Shown here: positions 39,167-48,016 of the stretch, one piece after another
How positions within the stretch are numbered: the first letter of the stretch is position 1
Layout of the letters: every line of letters starts with the position of its first letter
Source: Prochlorococcus sp. AG-402-L09
Lineage (GTDB): Bacteria; Cyanobacteriota; Cyanobacteriia; PCC-6307; Cyanobiaceae
NCBI GenBank assembly: GCA_003216715.1
Contig: QCIK01000001.1
Span: 124,001-188,000, forward strand
DNA length: 64,000 nt
Direction: 5' to 3'
Notes under the pieces: model-generated
The model's database searches: none
What the model was told of the DNA's origin: nothing
The model's input: the letters and a program-made list of their open reading frames with translations, nothing else
Made by a program: the position numbers and the translations under genes

Positions 39167-39784
39167 CTAGTCCGATGAGGTGACTCTGGTTTTGATACGT
39201 AATGATGGATCACCAATTCCTGGTGATAGTTCACTTTCTGATATTAATTCAGGATCTATACAAGCACAATAAATATTCAAATCTTGAATATTTTCACCGA
39301 TTTCTTTAAGTCCTTGATTAGCGGCTAATGCTGTAATCACTCTTATCCTTCTTGCATCAATTTTTTTATCTTTAAGATGATTTAAATCTTCTAAAAGTTG
39401 TTTACCAGTTGTTATTTGATCTATGTAAAAAATAATTCCTGCATTTTCCTCAATTTCTTTAGGTAGCCCGCCAATACACAAATTTGAATTAGGAATTAAA
39501 TTTCTAGCACCTCTAAAGAGCTCAAGCCCTGCAGGCAAATAAGGAATTGCCAAAATAGGAATATTTGGATCAATAATTGAACATTCAGTTGTTCCTGCTG
39601 AAGTAGTGATCTGTTCTTTTTTACTTGGGATCCAATCTCTTAGAGCTTCATAAGTGAGCCAGGTACCAAGTTGTTCTAGGCCTGTTGCATAGAGGATTTC
39701 TGGGGTAGTAGGGTTCCTTAAAATAGTTAACCAATGTGATATGAGTGGGTGCGGAGGAACTATTACTCTTAAGCTCATTGACAT
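39167..39784 (-). CDS. upp: Divergent uracil phosphoribosyltransferase-like protein
   Basis: A 205-residue type I PRTase-fold protein with UPRT architecture: VPPHPLISHWLTILRN at the N-terminus and IYCACIDPELISE...SPGIGD near the C-terminus. The catalytic signatures are worn. The PRPP loop expected as DPMLATGG reads DQITTGKQ (about residues 126-133), and the PILRAGLGM element reads PYLPAGLELF. It may have reduced or altered activity, or a regulatory role. The start is ATG 39784 or 39778. It is divergent from the pentapeptide-repeat gene. Confidence 0.75.
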   Translation of the reverse strand: MSMSLRVIVPPHPLISHWLTILRNPTTPEILYATGLEQLGTWLTYEALRDWIPSKKEQITTSAGTTECSIIDPNIPILAIPYLPAGLELFRGARNLIPNSNLCIGGLPKEIEENAGIIFYIDQITTGKQLLEDLNHLKDKKIDARRIRVITALAANQGLKEIGENIQDLNIYCACIDPELISESELSPGIGDPSLRIKTRVTSSD

Positions 39785-39855
39785 GATTCATTCTTGGCCC
39801 TATTTGCCATAACGTGAATAATTAAATTACCTGTTAAAAGTCCTTTTAAGCTCCA

Positions 39856-40368
39856 ATGAACAAAAAAACTTCTTTCATCTCTGATTTTAAAGCAATTGTT
39901 TTTGCTGTATTACTTGTTTTTGTTTTGATATTTCCTGCTCAAAGTGTTTTCGCTAGAACGCCTGCTGAGATTCGCAATCAAGAAGAACTAAATATTTCAC
40001 AGGATATGTCTAGTCAGGATTTAAGTGGAAATGATTTCGTAAAACTAGATCTTAAGGGCATAAATTTCAGCGAATCAAACCTGACAGGAGCAGTTTTTAA
40101 TAATAGTAAATTGAATGGAGCAGATTTGCATGGTGCGCAGCTGAATGACGCTTTGGCATATGCAACTGATTTCGAAGGAGCTGATTTAAGGGATGTCGAC
40201 TTCAATGGTGCATTATTGATGGAAAGTACCTTCACAGATGCTCTTATTGAAGGAGCTGACTTTACAGATGCGGTAATAAGTCGAATACAACAAAAAGAAC
40301 TATGTTCTATGGCTTCTGGAACAAATTCAAAGACCGAAGAGGATACAAGCTATAGTCTTGGTTGCTAA
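39856..40368 (+). CDS. Secreted pentapeptide-repeat protein, probably thylakoid lumenal
   Basis: A 170-residue protein. A signal peptide (about residues 1-35, hydrophobic core AIVFAVLLVFVLIFPAQSVFA) would be cleaved after VFA. About 18 consecutive A(D/N)LxX repeats follow between residues 50 and 145 (LSGNDFVKLDLKGINFSES...). The repeats form a right-handed quadrilateral beta helix. Two Cys near the C-terminus could form a disulfide. Similar lumenal proteins occur in cyanobacterial thylakoids with unknown roles. It lies 20 bp before a CobW GTPase gene. Confidence 0.88.
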   Translation: MNKKTSFISDFKAIVFAVLLVFVLIFPAQSVFARTPAEIRNQEELNISQDMSSQDLSGNDFVKLDLKGINFSESNLTGAVFNNSKLNGADLHGAQLNDALAYATDFEGADLRDVDFNGALLMESTFTDALIEGADFTDAVISRIQQKELCSMASGTNSKTEEDTSYSLGC

Positions 40369-40388
40369 CTTGTTGAACAAAAATAAAG

Positions 40389-41444
40389 ATGAGTGATAGT
40401 CGTCTACCAGTTACTGTGGTTACTGGGTTTTTGGGCTCTGGCAAAACAACACTCTTAAGACATCTTTTAAGTGAAGCTCATCAACGTCTAGCTGTAGTCG
40501 TTAATGAATTTGGAACAGTGGGCTTAGATGGAGACCTTCTTAAAACCTGTGGCTTTTGCCCTGATGATGAAGTAGATGAAAGAATAGTTGAATTGAATAA
40601 TGGCTGTTTATGTTGCACTGTTCAAGAGGACTTCCTTCCGGCAATGGAAGCCTTGCTCCTTAGATCAAACCAGCTTGATGGAATCATTATTGAAACCAGT
40701 GGTCTTGCTTTGCCGAAGCCTTTACTGAAAGCTCTTAATTGGCCTGCAATAAGAAGTAAGGTTTTCATTAATGGTGTCGTTACTTTGGTTGATGGATATG
40801 CTCTCTCAAACGGAAGTCCAGTGGGTAATTTAAAAAGTATTAATGAACAAATAACAAATGATAATAGTATTGATCATTTAACTCCAATAAATGATCTTTT
40901 TAGAGATCAATTGATTTCTGCTGATCTCGTTTTGATTAGTAGGTCTGATTTGCTTTCTGCAAAAAGTTTTTCATTGGTTAGGGATGAGGTAAAAAAGCAA
41001 GGGAATTGCATTACTAATATTCTGCCAATATCTAATGGGAAAATTGAACCTTCAGTAATTCTTGGCCTGTGCAAAGAACAAAACAATATTTCTCGATCAG
41101 ATCAAAATGACCATGACCATGACCATGACCATGACCATGACCATGACCATGACCATGTTGATGTAATAAGTGAGCATTTAAGATTTGAATTGCCAATTGA
41201 TCAAGATTTATTGAAAGAAATACTTTTAAAACTTGTTCCGGAATATCAAATTCTTCGTATGAAAGGGAGATGCTGGATAGAGGGTAAGGCTTTGCCTCTT
41301 CAGATCCAAATGGTTGGATCTAGATTTAATTCATGGTTTGAGAGCGCGAATGATGATTCTTGGAAACCTTCTAAGGCTGGGATTGATTTAGTCTCTTTGA
41401 GTCTGAAAGGCGGCGTTGAAAAAGCTTTTGAATCTTCCTTTTAA
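40389..41444 (+). CDS. CobW/COG0523 family G3E GTPase, putative metallochaperone
   Basis: A 351-residue GTPase with P-loop GFLGSGKTTLL (residues 13-23), the metal-binding CxCC motif GCLCC (Cys73, Cys75, Cys76) and a C-terminal CobW domain. A (Asp-His)8 tract lies between the G domain and the C-terminal domain. Such tracts bind zinc, cobalt or nickel in this family. The product could insert metal into an enzyme or into the cobalamin pathway. The neighbours do not settle which. A start ATG lies 20 bp after the pentapeptide gene. Confidence 0.88.
   Translation: MSDSRLPVTVVTGFLGSGKTTLLRHLLSEAHQRLAVVVNEFGTVGLDGDLLKTCGFCPDDEVDERIVELNNGCLCCTVQEDFLPAMEALLLRSNQLDGIIIETSGLALPKPLLKALNWPAIRSKVFINGVVTLVDGYALSNGSPVGNLKSINEQITNDNSIDHLTPINDLFRDQLISADLVLISRSDLLSAKSFSLVRDEVKKQGNCITNILPISNGKIEPSVILGLCKEQNNISRSDQNDHDHDHDHDHDHDHDHVDVISEHLRFELPIDQDLLKEILLKLVPEYQILRMKGRCWIEGKALPLQIQMVGSRFNSWFESANDDSWKPSKAGIDLVSLSLKGGVEKAFESSF
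41109..41156. repeat. Perfect 6-bp tandem repeat (GACCAT x8) inside the CobW-family gene
   Basis: Eight exact copies of GACCAT encode (Asp-His)8 with no synonymous changes. Perfect identity at the DNA level suggests recent or ongoing slippage. Because the unit is six bases, gain or loss of copies keeps the frame and changes only the length of the metal-binding tract. Confidence 0.95.
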
Positions 41445-41575
41445 TTAATAGGTTCAAATTATTATATTTATATTAAAAATAGGTTGTATTTTTATTTTTA
41501 TCCGCGATTCTTTGTGTGTTAGGAGATAATTCTCTTAGGCCAATTTTCTAATAGTTTCTAACCGGACTTTTTGTC

Positions 41576-41746
41576 GTGAGTCAAGCAGTTTCCACTACCG
41601 AGAAAAATGAAATTCAGAGTGTTGCCAATGCTTTGAATCTTAAGACCTGCAATAAATGTGGTGGTAATGGTTATATGAAATCTAGCCCAAATTGTTATCA
41701 CACTTGTCTGACATGCCTAGGTAAAGGATTAATAAGTGAACAATGA
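41576..41746 (+). CDS. 56-residue protein with a DnaJ-type zinc-binding half
   Basis: GTG at 41576 to TGA at 41744-41746. Residues 25-48 carry CNKCGGNGY and CYHTCLTCLGKG, that is, CxxCxGxG-like knuckles of the DnaJ zinc domain plus extra Cys and His. The first 20 residues are a short polar helix. It could be a redox or protein-binding chaperone fragment. No J domain is present. It precedes purS by 107 bp and follows the CobW-type gene by 131 bp, an association that suggests metal handling but does not prove it. Confidence 0.78.
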   Translation: MSQAVSTTEKNEIQSVANALNLKTCNKCGGNGYMKSSPNCYHTCLTCLGKGLISEQ

Positions 41747-41853
41747 GAAAGTATCAATTAGAAATTTATCAAATATTATCTACAATAACTTTGTAACCTT
41801 CTTTCTTGGGTTAACTAAGGGAAGGGAGTAGGAAATCCAATTGATTTTTAAAA

Positions 41854-42126
41854 GTGTCTTTATTTAAAGCAAGAGTTTTCGTTCATCTAAGACCTTCTGT
41901 TCTGGATCCGGCAGGAGAAGCTACTAGGGCAGCGACAAAGCGATTAGGAATAGATGGAGTTACTCAATTAAGAATTGGTAAATCTATTGAGCTTGAGATC
42001 GAAGCTTTAAATAAGGAGGATGCTCGTGCGAAGATTGAGTTGATGAGCGATCAATTGCTGGCAAATCCCGTTATTGAAGATTGGACTTTGGAATTCAAGA
42101 ACGAGCAGAAAGCACTTAAAAACTAA
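41854..42126 (+). CDS. purS: Phosphoribosylformylglycinamidine synthase subunit PurS
   Basis: Small subunit that joins PurL and PurQ in the fourth step of purine synthesis. The 90-residue protein contains [28 protein letters not shown] (about residues 5-32) and the C-terminal [13 protein letters not shown] typical of PurS. The start is GTG at 41854. purQ follows 4 bp after the stop. purL is not in the window. Confidence 0.95.
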   Translation: MSLFKARVFVHLRPSVLDPAGEATRAATKRLGIDGVTQLRIGKSIELEIEALNKEDARAKIELMSDQLLANPVIEDWTLEFKNEQKALKN

Positions 42127-42130
42127 AAAA

Positions 42131-42784
42131 ATGAATATCGGAATTATTGTTTTTCCTGGATCAAATTGTGACAGGGATGTCAGATGGGCTACTGAAGGAT
42201 GCCTTGGTATCCCAACAAAATTTCTTTGGCATGAAACTACTGATTTAGACGGTTATGACGCGATTGTCATTCCTGGGGGGTTTAGTTATGGCGATTATTT
42301 ACGCTGTGGAGCCATAGCAAGGTTTGCACCTGTTTTGAATTCTTTAGTCTCTTTTGTTGATAAAGGTGGAAAAGTTCTTGGTATTTGCAATGGGTTTCAA
42401 ATACTTACTGAACTTGGTCTTTTGGAAGGAGCTTTGACAAGAAATAAGAACCTTCATTTTATTTGTGATAGAGCCAACTTATCTGTTGAAAGTACAAAAT
42501 CATCTTGGATGAAAAACTGTAAAAAAAATAATTCTATTTCCCTACCTATCGCTCATGGAGAGGGGAGATATCAATGTAGTACTGAAGTCTTGAAAAAATT
42601 ACAGGATGATGATTCGATTGCTCTTAGATACGCAGATAATCCCAATGGTTCAATCCATGATATTGCTGGAATTACCAATAAAGAGGGAAATGTTTTGGGA
42701 ATGATGCCACATCCTGAAAGAGCTTGTGATGAAGCTTTAGGTAATATTGATGGCAAATCAATCCTTAGTTCTCTTCTTTCTTGA
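42131..42784 (+). CDS. purQ: Phosphoribosylformylglycinamidine synthase subunit PurQ (glutaminase)
   Basis: Class I glutamine amidotransferase that supplies ammonia to PurL. The 217-residue product has [11 protein letters not shown] (residues 6-16), [18 protein letters not shown], the nucleophile Cys in [10 protein letters not shown] (about residues 83-92) and the His/Glu of HPERACDEA near the C-terminus. A longer frame opens at 42074 inside purS, but the family N-terminus is [10 protein letters not shown], so ATG 42131 is chosen. It ends at a strong terminator shared with fda. Confidence 0.96.
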   Translation: MNIGIIVFPGSNCDRDVRWATEGCLGIPTKFLWHETTDLDGYDAIVIPGGFSYGDYLRCGAIARFAPVLNSLVSFVDKGGKVLGICNGFQILTELGLLEGALTRNKNLHFICDRANLSVESTKSSWMKNCKKNNSISLPIAHGEGRYQCSTEVLKKLQDDDSIALRYADNPNGSIHDIAGITNKEGNVLGMMPHPERACDEALGNIDGKSILSSLLS

Positions 42785-42804
42785 ATTTAAAAACTAGGCA
42801 TTAA

Positions 42805-42839
42805 AAAAGCTGCTATCAAAAAGATAGATAGCAGCTTTT
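42805..42839. terminator. Bidirectional terminator between purQ and the class I aldolase gene
   Basis: A 12-bp inverted repeat, AAAAGCTGCTAT (42805-42816) and ATAGCAGCTTTT (42828-42839), has an 11-base loop. The A-run on the left and T-rich run on the right (to 42850) give a Rho-independent terminator on both strands. It lies between two convergent genes. Confidence 0.88.
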
Positions 42840-42853
42840 CTTGTTTTTTTAGT

Positions 42854-43921
42854 TCAATACTTGTAGCCAGCTACAAATAATTGTTCGTCAGAAGATGGCT
42901 GAGAACCAGCAACATACAACCCTTTTGATGCCTCAGAGTTTGCCTGAGCTCTTGCAATTAGTGCTTTTTGACCTTCAGCAGTGTTGGAGCCTTTCCATGC
43001 TTTTAGACATGAATGTTGTAAAGCACGACCATATGAGAATGAAACATTCCACTTGGCCTTTCTTTCGATTTTATTCATCAGATTCAAATAAACTGATGCT
43101 GCTTCCTCGCTCAAACCACCTGAAAGGAAAGTAATACCTGGGACGCTAGCTGGAACACAGCGTTCCATTGTGCGGATTGTCATCTCAGCAACTTGCTGTG
43201 GATCAGCTTTTGTTGAACTGTCAGCACCTTGCACTGTCATGGATGGCTTTAGAAGAGTTCCCTCTAGAAGTACTCCGTTTACCTGGCAAGCTAGATAAAC
43301 TTCTTTAATCACCTCTTCTTGAACTGCTGCTGTCTTTTCAATTGAATGTGAACCATCCATTAGGATTTCTGGTTCAATAATTGGAACTAAACCAGATTCT
43401 TGAACAGACCTAGCGTATCTAGCTAATCCCCAAGCATTTTCCCTGATAGAAAGTTTAGAAGGACAACCATCATCAGTTATTTGAAGTACCGCTCTCCACT
43501 TAGCGAATCTTGCACCTTGCTCGTAGTAATCAGCAGCTCTTTCAACAAGTCCATCTAAACCTGAGCAGAAGGTTTCAACATCATGACCACCTGCTAATGG
43601 TCTCAGACCTTTATCAACCTTAATTCCTGGAATAATTCCCAGCTTTTCAAGCTTCTTAACCATTGGCTCACCATCAGGATGGTTTTGGAAAAGAGTTTCT
43701 TCAAAAAGAATTGCACCACTTATAAAGTTTCCAAGACCTTCTGTTGTGAAAAGCATACCTCTATAAGCTTTTCTGTTGTCTTCAGAGTTCTCAACACCAA
43801 TTGAAGCAAGCCTTTTACCTACTGTTTTCGTTGACTCGTCAACAGCAAGAATCCCTTTGCCTGGCTGGGCTATGGCACTTGCGGTCTTCTTTAGTTCTTC
43901 TGCGTAGTACGAGAGTGCCAT
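42854..43921 (-). CDS. fda: Class I fructose-bisphosphate aldolase
   Basis: Schiff-base aldolase cleaving or joining fructose 1,6-bisphosphate (and probably sedoheptulose bisphosphate). The 355-residue protein shows GKGILAVDESTKTVGKRLASIG (about residues 21-42), FAKWRAVLQI, PIIEPEILMDG and the lysine-bearing VLLEGTLLKPSMTVQG (about 220-235), then FLSGGLSEE. Cyanobacteria often hold a class II aldolase as well, which is not visible here. This gene has its own terminator on the purQ side and a 100-bp upstream gap. Confidence 0.95.
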   Translation of the reverse strand: MALSYYAEELKKTASAIAQPGKGILAVDESTKTVGKRLASIGVENSEDNRKAYRGMLFTTEGLGNFISGAILFEETLFQNHPDGEPMVKKLEKLGIIPGIKVDKGLRPLAGGHDVETFCSGLDGLVERAADYYEQGARFAKWRAVLQITDDGCPSKLSIRENAWGLARYARSVQESGLVPIIEPEILMDGSHSIEKTAAVQEEVIKEVYLACQVNGVLLEGTLLKPSMTVQGADSSTKADPQQVAEMTIRTMERCVPASVPGITFLSGGLSEEAASVYLNLMNKIERKAKWNVSFSYGRALQHSCLKAWKGSNTAEGQKALIARAQANSEASKGLYVAGSQPSSDEQLFVAGYKY

Positions 43922-44021
43922 TTATGCAACAAAAATTTCATTAAGATTATTCCATATCAAAGGCCCCTTTTGTGGCTTATTACACCTATAAAATTATTTT
44001 TTTGTTTTTTGGTGAATTTCT

Positions 44022-45122
44022 TTAATTGATTTCAAGCTTCATTCCTAGTGAGTTTGATTCTTTGACCTTGTCGCAAACTTTTTGGCTGGCTAATCCCTCG
44101 GCTAAGCCTGGAATAACAGGTGTACCGTCTTTTATGCTTTGAGCCCACCAGCTTTGTATTCTTGCTACTGGGGCAATTCGTCCATCTGTCCAAATTTTTG
44201 AAAAAGAAAGATCTGAATCTGGTTGAATATTTTTAAGAACTTCTTCTTTAGTTGAGTACCACAGCCCAAACCCGTGGACATAATCTTTCTGATTGTCGCT
44301 GCTAAGAATAAGAGTTCCATTGCTTCCATAGATTTCTAGACTAAAGCCTCTGCTTTGTTTTGTTACTGCAGAGAGATTTACTTGGACTGGAATCAAATTG
44401 TTATTGATGCTTTTTATATGTAGTTGAGAAATGCTTACATCTTCACTTGTCACATCTTTAGTAGTTTTTGATTTTGTACAAACTCTTTTTTTGATTGAAG
44501 TTGAATTTATTGCGCTTAAAGAATGAGTTGGACCAATTAGCCAATGAATCATGTCAAAAGCATGGGTACCTAGCGCACCCAATACCCCTCCACCAGAACC
44601 TTCATCTGAATACCAATTCCATGGCCTATCTGGATTAGCTCTGCTACTCATTAGCCAATCTAGTTTTACAAAATATGGCTCATCTATTTTGTTCTCGTTA
44701 ATTATTCTCTTTGCTTGCATGAACAGAGGAACCGCTCGATATTCGTAATCGACAGCTATTTTTAAATTTCTTTTTAGGGACTTTCTTTGAAGCTCCATTA
44801 CCTCTTCAGCGTTTAAGCAAGTTGGCTTTTCTAGTAAAAGATGTTTTCCTTTTTTAATCGCCTCTAGTGCAAGCTCGTATCTCGGTGCTGGTGGAGTGGC
44901 TATGATTATTCCTTCTATTTTGGAATCATTGACTAAATCCTCCCAGGTCTCGTAGGCACGAAGATTATGCTTATTGCAGGCTTCTTTAAGCCTTTCTGGC
45001 CGAGGATGCCACAAGCCCACAAGCTCAATATTCTTATTAGACAATGATGCAGGAATATGAACATTTTCACCGAAACCTAGCCCTGCAATTGCTATACGGA
45101 GCGGATGATCTTTATTGATCAT
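44022..45122 (-). CDS. Gfo/Idh/MocA family NAD(P)-dependent oxidoreductase
   Basis: A 366-residue two-domain protein. The N-terminal Rossmann domain has IAIAGLGFGENVHIPASL (residues 10-27) and the conserved LLLEKPTCLNAEEV (EKP motif, about residues 94-107, with the catalytic Lys). The C-terminal alpha/beta domain contains GGVLGALGTHAFDMIHWL (about 180-197) with the family Asp-His region. The substrate is probably a sugar or inositol derivative, not identifiable here. It lies 21 bp after the small secreted protein gene on the same strand. Confidence 0.88.
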   Translation of the reverse strand: MINKDHPLRIAIAGLGFGENVHIPASLSNKNIELVGLWHPRPERLKEACNKHNLRAYETWEDLVNDSKIEGIIIATPPAPRYELALEAIKKGKHLLLEKPTCLNAEEVMELQRKSLKRNLKIAVDYEYRAVPLFMQAKRIINENKIDEPYFVKLDWLMSSRANPDRPWNWYSDEGSGGGVLGALGTHAFDMIHWLIGPTHSLSAINSTSIKKRVCTKSKTTKDVTSEDVSISQLHIKSINNNLIPVQVNLSAVTKQSRGFSLEIYGSNGTLILSSDNQKDYVHGFGLWYSTKEEVLKNIQPDSDLSFSKIWTDGRIAPVARIQSWWAQSIKDGTPVIPGLAEGLASQKVCDKVKESNSLGMKLEIN

Positions 45123-45143
45123 TATTTTAAATAACTGATGAGT

Positions 45144-45548
45144 TTAAACATTTTCGCAGCTATCTGAAATCACATCATCTAATAGTTTATCCCCATTGGG
45201 GTCTTCCCATTTTGCGTTTAAATTCTTTTTACCATTAACTGAAATATCTTTGAATTTATTAGTCAAACAATTGATTTTCATTATATAAATATTCTCCTCT
45301 AATTTCTTTGAAGTTTTCGAGTTAGTTCTTATGTATTTTGTGGTTAGTTCTATTATTCCTTCTCCTTTAATTTCAATACTATTTCTATCTAAATATTGAA
45401 TTCCTTCAGGCATTTTACTAACTTCAACCCAATTGTTATTGCCGGCATATACTATATTTATCCTATAGAATAAAATTATTAATATTAGGACTAATATGTT
45501 AAAGAGTTGTTCAAGTATATTTTTTATCTGTTGATTTTTTTTATGCAT
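45144..45548 (-). CDS. Small secreted or membrane-anchored protein of unknown function
   Basis: A 134-residue protein with a hydrophobic N-terminal segment (about residues 12-35) that could be a signal anchor or a signal peptide ending near VYAG. The mature part has [23 protein letters not shown] and a pair of Cys residues (about 104 and 131) that could form a disulfide outside the membrane. No family is recognised. It overlaps accD by 8 bp, so it is likely co-translated with it. Confidence 0.65.
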   Translation of the reverse strand: MHKKNQQIKNILEQLFNILVLILIILFYRINIVYAGNNNWVEVSKMPEGIQYLDRNSIEIKGEGIIELTTKYIRTNSKTSKKLEENIYIMKINCLTNKFKDISVNGKKNLNAKWEDPNGDKLLDDVISDSCENV

Positions 45549-46425
45549 TAATTTGTAGCTTTACTTCTTGTGTCTTATGTAATCGAAGTATCTTTGTCAG
45601 AGTTTCTTTAAGTTCTGTTCTAGGGACAATGGTATCTACGAAACCATGATCTTGTAGATATTCTGCTGTTTGGAAATTTTCAGGTAGTTTTTCTCTCAGT
45701 GTTTGTTCAATTACTCTTCTCCCTGCAAATCCAATAAGTGCTTTGGGCTCTGCAAGTATTAAATCTCCAAGCATGGCAAAACTAGCAGTAACTCCTCCAG
45801 TGGTGGGATGGGTAAGCAAAGGCATATAGAGCAACTGAGCATCTCTGTGCCGTTCAAGTGCTCCTGAAATCTTTGCCATTTGCATGAGGCTTAACATCCC
45901 TTCTTGCATTCGAGCTCCACCGGATGCGCAAACAATTAGCAATGGCAACTTTTCTTTAGTTGAGTGTTCGATAAGCCGTGTAATCTTTTCTCCTACGACA
46001 GATCCCATTGAGCCACCCATGAATCTGAAATCCATCACGGCTAGTGCCATAGGAATAGAATTTACTTCGCATGTTCCAGTTATTACTCCGTCTTTAAGAC
46101 CAGTGCTTGCTTGACTTTCTCTTAGCCTGTCTGCGTAAGCTCGTCGATCTTTAAAACCAAGAGGGTCAACTGGCGTTAAATGATTATTGATCGATTTAAA
46201 TGTATTTGGATCAGTAATTAACCTTATTCTCTCTTGGCTATCTATTCGATTGTGATGCCCACAATTACTACAAACACTGCAATTATCTATTAAATCTTTT
46301 CTATAAACTACTTGTCCGCATTCTGGGCATTTTTCCCATAGTCCATCACTTTCTTCGGATTCCTGAGTGACTTTGCCAACAAATTGGCCTTTCCTTCTAT
46401 CAGCAAACCAGTCGAATAATGACAC
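45541..46425 (-). CDS. accD: Acetyl-CoA carboxylase carboxyltransferase beta subunit
   Basis: Forms malonyl-CoA for fatty acid synthesis together with AccA, AccB and AccC. The 294-residue protein carries the zinc ribbon Cys33, Cys36, Cys52, Cys55 (C-x2-C-x15-C-x2-C). The carboxyltransferase core has [28 protein letters not shown] (about residues 166-176) and [19 protein letters not shown]. The C-terminus is normal. The other acc genes are not in the window. Confidence 0.96.
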   Translation of the reverse strand: MSLFDWFADRRKGQFVGKVTQESEESDGLWEKCPECGQVVYRKDLIDNCSVCSNCGHHNRIDSQERIRLITDPNTFKSINNHLTPVDPLGFKDRRAYADRLRESQASTGLKDGVITGTCEVNSIPMALAVMDFRFMGGSMGSVVGEKITRLIEHSTKEKLPLLIVCASGGARMQEGMLSLMQMAKISGALERHRDAQLLYMPLLTHPTTGGVTASFAMLGDLILAEPKALIGFAGRRVIEQTLREKLPENFQTAEYLQDHGFVDTIVPRTELKETLTKILRLHKTQEVKLQINA

Positions 46426-46485
46426 AGCTATTTAGTGATTGAATATAATTTAATACCTTGAGTACCTCTAAAGGGTTTAGAAAGT

Positions 46486-46965
46486 TTAAATCTTATCTAT
46501 AATCCAAGAACAAAATATCCCAATTGATATAAATGGTGCAAATGGATACTGTTCAAATGGTTTTAATCTTTTAAAAAGTTTTCCGTGTATACTATATATA
46601 GCTGATATGAAAAATGAAATACATAATGATATAAAACACAATTCAATACCAAGCCAAATTGTACTGATAGAAAAGAGTTTTACGTCGCCTATTCCTAATG
46701 AATTTATTTTAAAAAATCTATAACTTATATGACTTATTAAATACATTATAACAAAAATAATAAGCATAGAAAAAGAATTAACTATTATTAAATCAATACT
46801 ATTTACTTTCTCGTTTACCAAACCTAAACATACCAAGTACATTAAACCTGAGATGGCGAATATTATTAATTTGATTTCACTTATTAGTAAGGTTTTTATA
46901 TCTTCTATAGATACAGAATATAAAATATACAAAAGTATAAAAGTAAAGAATATAATGAGCGACAT
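46486..46965 (-). CDS. Minimal A24-type prepilin peptidase-like membrane protein
   Basis: A 159-residue membrane protein with about six hydrophobic segments. Two catalytic-type aspartates are present: Asp22 in SIEDIKTLLI and Asp94 in the GxGD motif SLGIGDVKLFS. These define the A24 aspartyl family (type IV prepilin peptidases). The N-terminal methyltransferase domain with its CxxC pairs found in PilD is absent, as in archaeal FlaK and Tad-type peptidases. The substrate would be a pilin-like protein elsewhere. No pilin gene is near. Confidence 0.8.
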   Translation of the reverse strand: MSLIIFFTFILLYILYSVSIEDIKTLLISEIKLIIFAISGLMYLVCLGLVNEKVNSIDLIIVNSFSMLIIFVIMYLISHISYRFFKINSLGIGDVKLFSISTIWLGIELCFISLCISFFISAIYSIHGKLFKRLKPFEQYPFAPFISIGIFCSWIIDKI

Positions 46966-47025
46966 TATTTATTAACTTTTCCTATGAATAATATATTTAA
47001 TGGCTTCTATTTTTTGACTGATTTA

Positions 47026-47928
47026 TTATCCTGCAGCTTTTTTCTCTTCTATCATTTTGTGAATAATAGGAGTAAGAATAAGTTCCATAGCAAATCCCAT
47101 TTTCCCTCCGTTAACAACAATACTTGTAGGACTTGACATGAATGAATCGTGTATCATTCCTAATAAGTATTGGAAATCAATTCCCCATTTTTCTCTTGAA
47201 CCTTTTCTGAAATGGATAATTACAAAACTTTCGTCAGGTGTTGGAATGTTTCTGCAAATAAATGGGTTTGAAGTATCAATTGTCGGTACTCTCTGGAAGT
47301 TAATATCTGTTCGACTAAATTGGGGACATATGTGATTAATGTAATCAGGCATTCTTCTCAGAATTGTATCAACGATCGTTTCGGCTGAATATCCTCTTTC
47401 TGCATTATCTCGATGGATTTTTTGTATCCACTCTAAATTCGTAATTGGCACTACTCCAACAAGTAAATCAGCAAACGAAGCTACATCATAATCTTTTCCT
47501 ACTACGCCACCGTGAAGCCCCTCATAAAACAAAAGGTCTGTTCCTGTTGGAATATCTTCCCAGGGAGTGAATTGACCTGGCTCTAATGTTGTGCCTAAAC
47601 GAGTATTGTGTTCCTCTGCTTCTTCAGTGCTATGCAAATAATATCTTTTCTGTCCCCCACCAGTTTTGCCATATTGATTAAATAGGTCTTCTAATTTATC
47701 GAATAAATTTGCCTCTGGTCCAAAATGAGAAAAGTTTTCACCTCTTGAAAGTGCCTCAGACATTGCCTTCTTCATAGGCATTCTTTCAAAACGGTGATAA
47801 CTATCTCCTTCAACAACTGCAGGAACTATTTTTTCACGAGCAAATATATGCTCAAAAGCTCTTTTAACTGTGCTTGTTCCTGCTCCTGATGAACCTGTTA
47901 CAGCTACTACTGGGTGAAGCTTTGACAT
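47026..47928 (-). CDS. prk: Phosphoribulokinase
   Basis: ATP-dependent formation of ribulose 1,5-bisphosphate, specific to the Calvin cycle. The 300-residue product begins MSKLHPVVAVTGSSGAGTST with Walker A at residues 12-19, then EGDSYHRF and LLFYEGLHGGV. This is the shorter proteobacterial-type PRK with a FSHFGPEANLFDKL block rather than the plant-type enzyme with N-terminal regulatory cysteines. No redox Cys pair is seen at the N-terminus, so CP12-type thioredoxin control is doubtful for this enzyme. Confidence 0.93.
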   Translation of the reverse strand: MSKLHPVVAVTGSSGAGTSTVKRAFEHIFAREKIVPAVVEGDSYHRFERMPMKKAMSEALSRGENFSHFGPEANLFDKLEDLFNQYGKTGGGQKRYYLHSTEEAEEHNTRLGTTLEPGQFTPWEDIPTGTDLLFYEGLHGGVVGKDYDVASFADLLVGVVPITNLEWIQKIHRDNAERGYSAETIVDTILRRMPDYINHICPQFSRTDINFQRVPTIDTSNPFICRNIPTPDESFVIIHFRKGSREKWGIDFQYLLGMIHDSFMSSPTSIVVNGGKMGFAMELILTPIIHKMIEEKKAAG

Positions 47929-48016
47929 CGACGCTTATGTATTGACTATTTATTTTTACAGGTCGAATGACCATCAAAGGGAATCTATTCAAAGAGTTTT
48001 TTAATTTGTGAATTAA

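Noticed and set aside
41109..41156. CRISPR-like array
   Set aside because: The units are six bases with no spacers. It is a simple tandem repeat coding (Asp-His)8.
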